A stretch of DNA of 48,969 nucleotides from Bacillus methanolicus (lineage in GTDB: Bacteria > Bacillota > Bacilli > Bacillales > Cytobacillaceae), in assembly GCF_008764295.1 (NCBI RefSeq), contig NZ_VTQX01000033.1:1-48969 (forward strand), written 5' to 3'. The notes under the pieces were generated by a model. That model saw nothing but the letters and a program-made list of their open reading frames with translations. It was not told where the DNA came from and did no database searches. The first letter of the stretch is position 1, and every line of letters starts with the position of its first letter. The position numbers and the translations under genes were made by a program. Shown here piece after piece: positions 7,538-16,179 of the stretch.

Positions 7538-10500
7538 TTATAATACATTAAAATATCTTGCTTCTGGATGAGCAAAAACAATGGCTGTAACCGATGCCTC
7601 GGGCTCCATCATGAAACCATCTGTTAGTTCAATCCCGATATCCTGTGGTTGAAGAAGTTGAAAAAGCTTTGCTTGATCTTCTAAGTCAGGACAAGCAGGG
7701 TAACCGAATGAAAAACGCTGACCTTGATACTTTGCAGAGAAGCGCTGCTGCATCGTCATGCTTGCAGGGTCTGGGAAGCCCCATGCATCTCGCATTTGCC
7801 GATGAATCAATTCAGCAAAGCCTTCTGCAGATTCAAGTGCTAATGCCTGTAAGGCGTGTGATTCTAGAAATCTTCCCGCATCTTTTAGTTTCTCTGCTTG
7901 TTCGCGAATTCCTCTTCCGGCGGTGACGGCGAAAAATCCAACGTAATCAGTCTCTCCGCTATCCACTGATTTTATATAATCAGCAAGGCATAAATAAGCG
8001 CCTTTATGTTGACGTGGGAAATCAAAAGTTTCAATTATTTGTTCTCGATTAGTTGAGTCATAAATATAGATTTGATTACCATCAGACTGAGCTGGGAAAA
8101 ATTGATACACAGCTCTAGGCTTAATCCAAACATTTTTTTTCGCTTCGAAAATAAGGTGATTAACCGTATCATTTACCTTGTGCGCTTTTTCATCATTGCT
8201 AGCCAATAATTTATCAATTTTTCCCTTTACTCCAAGATGATGGCCAAGCAACATTTGCCGATTGATATATGGTTCAATATGGTCTAAAGTATAGCTTCTC
8301 AATAGATGTCGCTCCAGATCACGCGGGATATGAACAGGGACCGTTGTTGACACTTTTGGCTTTTCCATTACTGCAGTTGTAACAGGACGTTCGAAGATAG
8401 GAGTACTAGTCGCCTCTAAAATCTTTTCTCTCTTTTTTTCTAACAGCAGTTGTTTTTCTTCTTGATTTTGTATTTGATTAGCTAATGATAAACCATTCAT
8501 CGCATCTTTTGCATAAAGAACAAGACCATCATACTCTTTCGAGATCTTTGTATCTGTGAATTTTCTTGAAAGAGCTGCACCGCCAACTAAGATCGGAATA
8601 TTGATCCCAGCCTGTTTAAGGTCATGGGCTGTTACGACCATTTGTTGAGCAGATTTTACTAATAGGCCAGACAAGCCGACTATATCGGGGTCTTCCTTTT
8701 TTACTGCTTCAATTAATGTTGAGGGTGCTACCTTAATGCCTAGGTCGATAACCTCATAGCCGTTATTGCTTAAGATGATGTCGACTAAATTTTTACCAAT
8801 ATCATGGACATCTCCTTTAACGGTAGCTAAGATAATTTTTCCCTTATTTGAGCTTGTATCATTTTTTTCCATAAAAGGTTCTAGGTAAGATACTGCTGCT
8901 TTCATTACCTCAGCACTTTGCAAAACCTCGGCGACAATTAATTCATTATTGTTGAAGAGGCGGCCAACCTCCTTCATTCCATCCATTAAAGGTCCATTGA
9001 TGATTGCTAATGGTGTTGGGAATGCTTTTAAGGCATTGTCTAAATCTTTAAGCAATCCTTCTTTCGTACCTTCAATTACATAGTATGCCAATCTTTCATC
9101 AAGGGGCATATTTGGAGTCGAGCTCCTGATTTCTTTTTTCTTATCTCGATAGAATTCTGTAAAGGTAGCTAAAGATTCATTTGTCGTCTCAAATAACAGT
9201 TTTTCCGCAAGTGTGACCTCATCCTTTGAAATCGAGGCAAAACGTTCAAGCTTTTCTGTGTTAACGATCGCGTAATCAAGACCGGCCTGTGTGCAATGAT
9301 AGAGAAAAACAGAATTTAAAATTTCTCTCCCGACTGGAGGTAAACCAAAAGAAACATTGCTAATTCCTAAGATCGTTAAGGATTTAGGGAACTCTTCTTT
9401 AATCATGCGTATTCCATCAATGGTTGCCTTAGCGGATCCTATATATTGCTCATCCCCCGTCCCAACAGGGAAGACAAGGGGGTCAAATATAATATCTTGT
9501 GGTGGAATTTTATACTTATGGACAAGAAGTTTATAAGAACGTTTTGCAATTTCTAGCTTTCTTTCCGCTGATACACCCATCCCTTTTTCATCAATTGTTC
9601 CGACAACAACAGCAGCTCCAAACCGGTGCACAAGCCTTGCGACTGATTCGAAGCGTTCTTCGCCATCTTCTAAGTTAATGGAGTTGATAATTGCTTTACC
9701 CTGTGAATAGGCAAGTGCTTTTTCAATGACTGTATCATCCGTTGAATCAATGACAAGCGGTGCTTTAATTTTTTTTGTTACTTCTTTTAAGAAGTTTTCC
9801 ATATCCTCAAGCTCATCACGATCGGGATCGGCTAAGCAAATGTCGATCACATGTGCGCCACCTTTAACTTGAGCTCGTGCAATTTCTGCTGCTTCCTCAA
9901 ACTTTCCTTCAGAAATAAGGCGCTTAAATTTCCGTGAGCCAATGACATTCGTTCTTTCACCAACCATAATCGGGCGAAGGGTAGGGTCATCATAAATAAA
10001 AGGTTCGATCCCTGATACCATATGATAGTCAGTGTTTACCGGCTTCCTTGGTTTATAATGCTTCATTTCTTCAGCGATTGCTTTAATATGTTCAGGTGTT
10101 GTGCCACAGCAACCACCAACAATATTAAGCCAACCTTCAGCCGCAAACCCACCGAGTTTTTTGGCAAGTGACTGTGGTGTTTCGTGATAGTTGCCATCTT
10201 CATCCGGTAGCCCCGCATTTGGATAACAGCTGACAGCAGCGGTTGAAAGCTGTGAGAGCGAGCGGATATGATCTTGCATAAATTCAGGTCCGGTTGCACA
10301 ATTGAGTCCAACAGCGAGGGGGTTCATATGTTCAACCGAGATGTAAAATGCTTCAATTGATTGTCCTGCCAGTGTTGTTCCCATCGGCTCAATCGTTCCA
10401 GACAGAATAACCGGAAGTTCGATATGCCGCTTTTTGAATGCTTCTTGGATGCCTAAAAAGCCAGCTTTTACGTTTAGAAGATCTTGGCTCGTTTCGAGTA

Positions 10501-10978
10501 ACAGAATATCCACATTGCCATCGATGAGGCCGAGCGCTTGCTCTTCATATGATTTTTGCAGTTTTTCAAATGATGTTCCGCCAGTAACTGATAGTGTTTT
10601 AGTTGTCGGTCCCATTGAACCTGCGACGAACCTTGGCCAATCGGGAGTCGCTAATTTGGCGACTGCCTTTTTGGCGATGAGTGCAGCTTGCCTGTTTAGC
10701 TCATAAGCTTTATGTCCAAGCCCATACTCATCTAGCACAATTTCAGTAGCTCCAAATGTATTCGTTTCAATAATATCTGCACCTGCTTGTAAATACTGGA
10801 GGTGAATTGACTCAATAACATCAGGACGGGTAATATTCAAAATTTCATTGCAGCCTTCAAACTCTTCACCACCAAAATCGTTAGCCGTTAATGAAGCCTG
10901 TTGGAGCATCGTTCCCATTGCTCCGTCCATGATGAGAATTTTTTTCGTTAACTGCTTATTGAGTAATGCTTTTGACAT
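7538..10978 (-). CDS. metH: cobalamin-dependent methionine synthase
   Basis: Transfers the methyl group of 5-methyltetrahydrofolate to homocysteine through bound methylcobalamin, giving methionine in the cytoplasm. The 1146 residues carry all modules: homocysteine/zinc domain (about 10-310, Cys in GLNCATGP and [10 protein letters not shown]), pterin-binding domain (about 330-590), B12 cap, B12-binding domain with the cobalt ligand His725 in GDVHDIGKN, and the AdoMet reactivation domain ending in [15 protein letters not shown]. It is slightly shorter than the E. coli enzyme, as is common in bacilli. The ATG at 10978 follows GAGGAGGAAGC and overlaps the end of yitJ by 23 bases, so the two are translationally coupled. 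It is last in the operon. Methionine synthesis here therefore depends on vitamin B12. Confidence 0.97.
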   Translation of the reverse strand: MSKALLNKQLTKKILIMDGAMGTMLQQASLTANDFGGEEFEGCNEILNITRPDVIESIHLQYLQAGADIIETNTFGATEIVLDEYGLGHKAYELNRQAALIAKKAVAKLATPDWPRFVAGSMGPTTKTLSVTGGTSFEKLQKSYEEQALGLIDGNVDILLLETSQDLLNVKAGFLGIQEAFKKRHIELPVILSGTIEPMGTTLAGQSIEAFYISVEHMNPLAVGLNCATGPEFMQDHIRSLSQLSTAAVSCYPNAGLPDEDGNYHETPQSLAKKLGGFAAEGWLNIVGGCCGTTPEHIKAIAEEMKHYKPRKPVNTDYHMVSGIEPFIYDDPTLRPIMVGERTNVIGSRKFKRLISEGKFEEAAEIARAQVKGGAHVIDICLADPDRDELEDMENFLKEVTKKIKAPLVIDSTDDTVIEKALAYSQGKAIINSINLEDGEERFESVARLVHRFGAAVVVGTIDEKGMGVSAERKLEIAKRSYKLLVHKYKIPPQDIIFDPLVFPVGTGDEQYIGSAKATIDGIRMIKEEFPKSLTILGISNVSFGLPPVGREILNSVFLYHCTQAGLDYAIVNTEKLERFASISKDEVTLAEKLLFETTNESLATFTEFYRDKKKEIRSSTPNMPLDERLAYYVIEGTKEGLLKDLDNALKAFPTPLAIINGPLMDGMKEVGRLFNNNELIVAEVLQSAEVMKAAVSYLEPFMEKNDTSSNKGKIILATVKGDVHDIGKNLVDIILSNNGYEVIDLGIKVAPSTLIEAVKKEDPDIVGLSGLLVKSAQQMVVTAHDLKQAGINIPILVGGAALSRKFTDTKISKEYDGLVLYAKDAMNGLSLANQIQNQEEKQLLLEKKREKILEATSTPIFERPVTTAVMEKPKVSTTVPVHIPRDLERHLLRSYTLDHIEPYINRQMLLGHHLGVKGKIDKLLASNDEKAHKVNDTVNHLIFEAKKNVWIKPRAVYQFFPAQSDGNQIYIYDSTNREQIIETFDFPRQHKGAYLCLADYIKSVDSGETDYVGFFAVTAGRGIREQAEKLKDAGRFLESHALQALALESAEGFAELIHRQMRDAWGFPDPASMTMQQRFSAKYQGQRFSFGYPACPDLEDQAKLFQLLQPQDIGIELTDGFMMEPEASVTAIVFAHPEARYFNVL

Positions 10979-12821
10979 TTTGCTTCCTCCTCAACATCCT
11001 GTTGCTACTTTCGTTTGTATAGCGAGCAAGCTCAACAGTCATTTCATAGCGTAAAAAAGGTGTGATTAAATAAATCCCATTAAATAATTCTGTCGCTGCA
11101 TTGATTAAATCTTTCGTGATTGCAACACCTTCACGAGCTGCTTGAACCGGATCATTCGCTAATGATGCCATTGTATCACGAATATTTTGCGAAATTTTGA
11201 TTCCAGGTACTTCGTTGTGAAGAAACTCCGCATTTCTACTACTTGTTAATGGCATCAAACCTATATAAATAGGAGTGTCTAAATGTTTAGTTGCTTGATA
11301 AACCTCGATTAATTTTTCTTCTGAATAGATCGGCTGACTAATAAAATAGTCAGCACCATATTGGATTTTCTTTTCCATCCGATCTACTGCTTTTTCTACT
11401 GAACGAACATTTGGGTTGAATGCTGCAGCAACTGAAAAAGCTCCTTTTTGTCCTAAATCTTTCCCTGAACTTGATAACCCATCGTTAAATTGCTTAATCA
11501 TTTGTATTAATTCAAATGAAGAGACGTCATAAACGGAAGAGGCGCCAGGGAAATCGCCAACTCGTGCTGGATCGCCGGTTACAGCGAGTACATCATGCAG
11601 CCCGAGTGTGTGCAGTCCCATTAGATGGGATTGCAAACCAATAATATTACGATCACGACAGGTGATATGAACTAGAGGACGCATACCAATCTCTGTTTTT
11701 GTTAAATAGGCAAGAGCAGAATTTTCAATTCGAGGTGAGGCAAGGGAATTATCTGCTAGTGTAATGGCATCAATACCTGCAGCTTTTAATTCTTTTGCCC
11801 CTTGGAAAAACTTCTCCGTGTTGAGTTTGCGCGGCGGGTCTAACTCAACGATAACCGATGGTCTTTCTTTGACGAGCGTTTGCAGAGGCACCTCATTTCG
11901 AACAGCTGCTTGCATGACTTTAATGGAAGACTGCGTTTTCTGTTTGATGACTTTTTCGGTTATCGGAGTAGCGCCTTTTAATTCCTTTGCAAATGAACGT
12001 ATATGCGCAGGAGTTGTACCACAGCATCCTCCGAGCAATCGAACCCCCTGCTTCTGAAAAGCTTTTGCTGAACTTCTGAAGTAGTCTGCATCGCCTTCAT
12101 AATGGAACTTGCCATCTGTATAAGTTGGAAGACTAGCATTTGGAAATGCAGAAAGAAAAGCTCTGCTAGGAATCTGCACCTCTTCTAAACTTTTAATCAT
12201 ATGATGAGGGCCGATTCGGCAATTTAAACCAACAATATCTGCTCCTAATTCCTCAAGTCTTGAGAAGGCATCGTTAATAGCTGTTTGATTTTGCATGACT
12301 CCTGGTTCTTGAATGGAAACCTGTGCAATGATAGGAAGGGAAGTTTCCTTTCTAGCAATGGCTAAAACTGTTTCAATCTCTTCAAGATCGTAAAAGGTCT
12401 CAAGCAGGATTCCATCTATATCTTCTAATAGCAGACAATAAAGCTGTTCTCGAAAGCTGCGTTTAATTTCCTCAATCGAGAGGGCTTTTGGATTTACACC
12501 ACGGTTTCCACCCATTGTTCCAAGGACATATACATCCTTTTGTGCCGCTTCTTTGGCAATTTTAACTGCAGCGCTATTTATTTCCTTAACAGAGTCTTCT
12601 AAACCATATCTTTGAAGTTTTAAATAATTGGCTGCATACGTATTTGTTTGGATAATATCTGAACCAGCTTCAATATAAGCTTGATGAATTTTTTTGATCT
12701 CTTCCGGGTGTGAAAGATTTAATTCTTCGAAGCAGCTATCTGTCCCATAGGAGTATAGAAGGGTCCCCATAGCACCATCTGCAATGAGAATTTCACTTTT
12801 TAGTTTTTCTAGGAAACTCAT
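10956..12821 (-). CDS. yitJ: bifunctional homocysteine S-methyltransferase / methylenetetrahydrofolate reductase
   Basis: A 621-residue fusion known in Bacillus as YitJ. The N-terminal half (about 1-295) is a homocysteine methyltransferase-type zinc domain with GLNCRIGP and [11 protein letters not shown]. The C-terminal half (about 320-600) is a MetF-type methylenetetrahydrofolate reductase with [16 protein letters not shown] and FISQPIYS. It supplies methyltetrahydrofolate to MetH, the next gene, with which it overlaps. An AAGGAG site precedes the ATG, and 14 bases separate it from metC upstream. Whether the N-terminal half is an active methyltransferase or a helper of MetH cannot be read from the sequence. 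Confidence 0.93.
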   Translation of the reverse strand: MSFLEKLKSEILIADGAMGTLLYSYGTDSCFEELNLSHPEEIKKIHQAYIEAGSDIIQTNTYAANYLKLQRYGLEDSVKEINSAAVKIAKEAAQKDVYVLGTMGGNRGVNPKALSIEEIKRSFREQLYCLLLEDIDGILLETFYDLEEIETVLAIARKETSLPIIAQVSIQEPGVMQNQTAINDAFSRLEELGADIVGLNCRIGPHHMIKSLEEVQIPSRAFLSAFPNASLPTYTDGKFHYEGDADYFRSSAKAFQKQGVRLLGGCCGTTPAHIRSFAKELKGATPITEKVIKQKTQSSIKVMQAAVRNEVPLQTLVKERPSVIVELDPPRKLNTEKFFQGAKELKAAGIDAITLADNSLASPRIENSALAYLTKTEIGMRPLVHITCRDRNIIGLQSHLMGLHTLGLHDVLAVTGDPARVGDFPGASSVYDVSSFELIQMIKQFNDGLSSSGKDLGQKGAFSVAAAFNPNVRSVEKAVDRMEKKIQYGADYFISQPIYSEEKLIEVYQATKHLDTPIYIGLMPLTSSRNAEFLHNEVPGIKISQNIRDTMASLANDPVQAAREGVAITKDLINAATELFNGIYLITPFLRYEMTVELARYTNESSNRMLRRKQNVKSITQ

Positions 12822-12835
12822 ATTCTTACTCCTTT

Positions 12836-14008
12836 TTATTTAATTGGTGAATAGGCATAGGTTAATGCCGTTGTAAAATCATTAATTAAATCGTCCGCAT
12901 GTTCTAAACCAACAGACAATCTTAGTAAACTATTGCTGATTCCCCTTTTTTCTCGTTCTGCTTTTGGCATCGCTCCATGCGACATCTTCGCGGGATATGA
13001 AAGGATTGATTCCACCGCGCCCAAGCTAACTGCAAAAACGGGGATTCTAACATTTTCAACGAATTTTTTAGTTAGTTCTTCTGATTCAAGTTCAAAAGAT
13101 AAAACAGCGCCAGCGTTTAAAGCTTGCTTTTTTTGCAATTCATATTGGGGATGCTCTTTTAAACCAGGATAATAAACATTTTTTACTGAATCGTGCTGGC
13201 GGAAAAAGTGTGCCAATTTATTAGCTGTTTTGACCGATTGCTGTAATCGTACTGATAATGTCTTAAGACCGCGCAGTACTAACCAACAATCTTGAACGCC
13301 AAGCACAGCCCCGAAAGAGTTTTGTAAAAAGGCAAGTCGATTTGCTAATTCTTCATCTCTTACAACTGCTGCTCCTGCAACTACATCACTGTGACCGGAT
13401 AAAAATTTGGTTGCACTGTGAAGGACGACATCTGCCCCTAATTGTAAAGGCCTCTGTAAGGCAGGAGTTAAGAAAGTATTATCGACAAATGTATAAGCCC
13501 CATGTTTTTTGGCGATCAGACTGATTGCTTTAATGTCTGTAACTTTTAAAGTAGGATTTGAGGGAGTTTCGATATAAAATACTTTCGTATTTGCTTGAAC
13601 AGCTCTTGTGACTGCATCGAGATCAGTCATATCGACAAATGAATACTCAATGCCAAAGCGGGAGAGAACCTCTGTTATCATGCGATAGGTTCCGCCGTAT
13701 ACATCCTCCGTAATGACAACGTGGTCACCTTTTGATAAGAGGAGAAAGGCGGTTGAAATGGCAGCCATTCCAGAAGCAAATGCAAACCCACGAATACCAC
13801 CCTCTAAATGGGCTAATTGCTCCTCGAGCGCTTCCCTTGTAGGATTCAAGCTGCGACCGTAATCATACTTTCCGTAAGTGTCAAAGCTTGATTGATGGAA
13901 GGTTGAGGCATGCTGAATGGGGACGCTGACAGCTCCAGTTGTAAGATCAAATTTTGAGTTATTGTGAAGCAACTTCGTTTCAAAAGAGTAACAACAGTCT
14001 TCGTTCAT
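12836..14008 (-). CDS. metC: cystathionine beta-lyase
   Basis: A 390-residue PLP enzyme of the Cys/Met metabolism family that splits cystathionine to homocysteine, pyruvate and ammonia. The PLP lysine lies in [13 protein letters not shown]; upstream are [15 protein letters not shown] and the family marker ASGMAAIST. The C-terminal [13 protein letters not shown] and [13 protein letters not shown] are typical. Its ATG overlaps the metI stop as ATGA, with AGGAGG upstream inside metI. Its place after metI and before yitJ-metH supports MetC over other members of this family, which are hard to tell apart by sequence alone. Confidence 0.88.
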   Translation of the reverse strand: MNEDCCYSFETKLLHNNSKFDLTTGAVSVPIQHASTFHQSSFDTYGKYDYGRSLNPTREALEEQLAHLEGGIRGFAFASGMAAISTAFLLLSKGDHVVITEDVYGGTYRMITEVLSRFGIEYSFVDMTDLDAVTRAVQANTKVFYIETPSNPTLKVTDIKAISLIAKKHGAYTFVDNTFLTPALQRPLQLGADVVLHSATKFLSGHSDVVAGAAVVRDEELANRLAFLQNSFGAVLGVQDCWLVLRGLKTLSVRLQQSVKTANKLAHFFRQHDSVKNVYYPGLKEHPQYELQKKQALNAGAVLSFELESEELTKKFVENVRIPVFAVSLGAVESILSYPAKMSHGAMPKAEREKRGISNSLLRLSVGLEHADDLINDFTTALTYAYSPIK

Positions 14009-15117
14009 CGTACTACCTCCTGTTGGGCTTTTATGAATGCTTGTTGTAAATCATTTTTTAAATCATCGCTATGCTCTAATCCAACTGAAAAGCGCAGCAA
14101 ACAATTATCTACCCCTGTTTCAAATCGAATCTTTTCGGGAATATCTGCATGGGTCTGTGTTGCAGGATAGGTGATAAAGCTTTCTGTTCCGCCTAAGCTT
14201 TCAGCAAACGTGATTAATTGCAAGTTTTGCAAGAAAGGATTCACCCATGCTTCATGTTGAATTCGAAATGAAACCATTCCTCCTCGTCCTGGGTAAAGGA
14301 CATTTGTCACGGCGTCGTGTTCTAATAGAAAGCGGACAAGCTCTTTTGCATTTTGCTCATGTTTTTCCATTCTTAGGGCTAACGTCTTCATTCCTCGCAT
14401 TAACAGCCATGAATCGAAAGGGCTTAGAACCGAGCCATTGCCATTATGATAGAAAGCTAGAGACTCGCAAAGTTCCTTTCCTTTCGCAACAATCAATCCG
14501 GCAAGAACATCATTGTGACCCCCTAAATATTTAGTGGCACTATGTATGACGATATCAGCACCATCTGTAATTGGTTTTTGAATATAAGGAGTATAGAACG
14601 TATTATCAACAATTACTAAAAGTTTATTTTCTTTTGCTATTTTTGAAACAGCTTTGATATCGGTTTGTTCCATAAGAGGGTTTGTAGGTGTCTCAATAAA
14701 GATAGCTTTTGTTTTTTCAGAAATACTTTTCTGTATATTGGCAGCATCGCTCGTATTCACATATGTTGCCTTAAGGCCCCATTTCTTAAAGTTCTCCTCC
14801 AGAATACGGTATGTACCACCATATAAATCCTTTGCAACAATCCACTCGTCTCCTGATTTAAAGAGAGAAAGTACTGTCAAAATAGCGGCCATTCCAGAAC
14901 TACAGGCAAACCCACCATCACCTTCTTCAAGCTCAGCTATCGTCTGTTCTAGAATTTGTCTTGTTGGATTGCCAGTTCGGATATAATCGTAGCCGCTTGA
15001 TTGACCAATTCCTTCATGACGATAGGCGGTGGAAAGATAGATAGGAGGGTTTACAGTCCCTGTTGTTTTTTCACTGCGATTTCCGATTTGCGCCAATTTT
15101 GTTTCGAGTTCATACAT
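14005..15117 (-). CDS. metI: cystathionine gamma-synthase / O-acetylhomoserine thiolyase
   Basis: The first enzyme of the operon, joining an activated homoserine ester to cysteine (or sulfide). It has 370 residues from ATG 15117, which has TAAGGAG nine bases upstream and gives the family N-terminus MYELETKLAQIGN. A longer reading from 15201 would run through the repeat in the leader and is rejected. PLP-family motifs: YDYIRTGNPTRQILE, SSGMAAILT, lysine in IHSATKYLGGHND, and FITYPATQTHADIP near the end. It is paralogous to metC, the next gene. The SAM riboswitch upstream makes expression fall when methionine is plentiful. Confidence 0.9.
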   Translation of the reverse strand: MYELETKLAQIGNRSEKTTGTVNPPIYLSTAYRHEGIGQSSGYDYIRTGNPTRQILEQTIAELEEGDGGFACSSGMAAILTVLSLFKSGDEWIVAKDLYGGTYRILEENFKKWGLKATYVNTSDAANIQKSISEKTKAIFIETPTNPLMEQTDIKAVSKIAKENKLLVIVDNTFYTPYIQKPITDGADIVIHSATKYLGGHNDVLAGLIVAKGKELCESLAFYHNGNGSVLSPFDSWLLMRGMKTLALRMEKHEQNAKELVRFLLEHDAVTNVLYPGRGGMVSFRIQHEAWVNPFLQNLQLITFAESLGGTESFITYPATQTHADIPEKIRFETGVDNCLLRFSVGLEHSDDLKNDLQQAFIKAQQEVVR

Positions 15118-15175
15118 AAGAAAACACTCCTTACATTCATAAAATTTGCTGTTATAAAGCTGCATATAAAAGAAA

Positions 15176-15299
15176 GGCTTTGTTAAACAGAGTTGTTGCA
15201 CATATCATGTGAAACTAAAATTTCGCACACCTTTTTAGGGGGGAGCGGTCTTTTAAGAGAGAAAATGAGCCAAATACAACTTCGATATATAACAAAGTC
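15176..15299 (+). repeat. MITE-like repeat in the met operon leader
   Basis: A 124-base element with end sequences GGCTTTGTTAAACAG (15176-15190) and ATATATAACAAAGTC (to 15299). The outer bases form an imperfect inverted repeat (GGCTTTGTTA against TAACAAAGTC). It matches the element at 42085-42233 read in reverse, and includes a GTGAAA/TTTCGCAC hairpin followed by CTTTTTAG. It sits between the riboswitch terminator and the metI ribosome binding site, so it is transcribed as part of the leader. No coding capacity. Confidence 0.7.
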
Positions 15300-15302
15300 A
15301 AA

Positions 15303-15468
15303 CAAAAAAAGTCTTCTATAAGAAGAAGACTTTTCATAACGGATAACAGCCATTCTTCTTATCTTCCAAGTTTATTTACAAAACTTGCAGGAATTAGCAC
15401 CTTGCAATAAATGCTTGCAGGTTGCTGAGGTTTCATAGGGCCAGACCCTCAACCTCTCTTGATAAGAA
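15303..15468 (-). promoter_or_regulatory. SAM-I (S-box) riboswitch with terminator
   Basis: On the minus strand the aptamer begins CTTATCAAGAGAGGTTGAGG, goes on with GGCCCTATGAAACCTCAGCAACC and AAGGTGCTAATTCC, and closes with GGAAGATAAG. P1 pairs CTTATC (15461-15466) with GATAAG near 15358-15363. The expression platform follows: AGTCTTCT pairs with AGAAGACT (15310-15331) and runs into seven T residues. The AAGAAGA just after P1 can pair with the terminator arm as an anti-terminator. High SAM should stop transcription before metI. Confidence 0.96.
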
Positions 15469-15486
15469 ATTAAATTCAATTTTCTA

Positions 15487-15515
15487 AAATTTACTACAAT
15501 AAACCAATAAAGTCA
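15487..15515 (-). promoter_or_regulatory. promoter of the methionine operon
   Basis: On the minus strand TTGACT (15515-15510) is followed after 17 bases by TAAATT (15492-15487), upstream of the SAM riboswitch at a suitable distance. Confidence 0.7.
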
Positions 15516-15553
15516 ATGAGAAATTATTTCAGAGTGTAGACAAAGTCAAAAAT

Positions 15554-15710
15554 AAAAAAAATCAGTCACCTTCAGGCTGATTGAAAACGTTTGATTTCGA
15601 GGCGCGAAGCCTTGGGAGGAGCGGAGTTACCATAATAGGTAATGAGCACCGGACAAGACGAGCAACGAAGAAAGCGAGCGTTTGCGGGCAGCCTGATTTT
15701 ATTCCTCTTC
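15554..15710 (-). repeat. intergenic repeat ending in the sspH terminator
   Basis: Between sspH and the met promoter lies a GC-richer block (GAGGCGCGAAGCC, GAGCACCGGACAAGACG, AGCAACGAAGAAAGCGAGCG) bounded by AATCAG...CTGATT-type inverted pieces, GGCTGATT at 15575-15582 and GCAGCCTGATT ending about 15709. I recall similar blocks between genes in Bacillus genomes. On the minus strand its far end gives AATCAG / CTGATT with a T run at 15561-15554, a usable terminator for sspH. Confidence 0.55.
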
Positions 15711-15881
15711 AATTAAGTTTAAGATTGGGACATTCTGCTCATATTCAGGATTTTGCTTCGAATAAATTCTCGCTGTTTTTGTTTGTTCATCAACATGTTG
15801 GATGATAACTGGAAGTCCTTCATAAGTGACGTTATGAACTTCAGCACTTTCTGCTATTTCCTTTGCACGACCAATATTCAC
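15699..15881 (-). CDS. sspH: small acid-soluble spore protein H
   Basis: A 60-residue protein matching the H-type small acid-soluble spore proteins of Bacillus: [34 protein letters not shown] and an acidic tail. Such minor spore proteins are made in the forespore late in sporulation, and sspH in B. subtilis is under forespore sigma control. The start is GTG at 15881 with AAGGAG 11 bases upstream; an ATG just before it is in another frame. Its presence shows that the organism forms spores. Confidence 0.92.
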   Translation of the reverse strand: MNIGRAKEIAESAEVHNVTYEGLPVIIQHVDEQTKTARIYSKQNPEYEQNVPILNLIEEE

Positions 15882-16034
15882 GCATCGTTCATCTCCTTGA
15901 TTTAAGTTCTTTCATAATTTGCCTATTGATGAGGAAATTTATCCAATGATGTAATAATTTAAACGAGTGTTAAAATTTTATTACAATAGGTAATTGCCTA
16001 ATGAAAGTTTTTACTATTTACACAGTTAAAACCT

Positions 16035-16082
16035 TTGTAGTTCTTACATGAACGTGTTAGAATAGCTTTGAAAACGTTATAT
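16035..16082 (+). promoter_or_regulatory. odhAB promoter with cre-like site
   Basis: TTGTAG (16035-16040), 17 bases, then TAGAAT (16058-16063) make a good vegetative promoter. Directly downstream, TTGAAAACGTTATAT (16068-16082) fits the CcpA cre consensus with one mismatch and would cover the transcription start. This suggests catabolite repression of the 2-oxoglutarate dehydrogenase genes. The rest of 15882-16179 shows nothing else. Confidence 0.55.
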
Positions 16083-16179
16083 CCTCTGAAAAATAATATT
16101 ATTCTAACATTTGAGTTTCCGAATGGAGAAGAAGAGGATAAAGTGATCAATTTCTTAAAAGATTTTGGAGGTATTTCAC

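Noticed and set aside
7645..7926. 93-codon ORF on the plus strand inside metH
   Set aside because: It is opposite to a strongly conserved part of metH and has no independent support.
15118..15201. N-terminal extension of MetI from 15201
   Set aside because: The extra 28 codons run through the repeat and lack a ribosome binding site; TAAGGAG fits ATG 15117.
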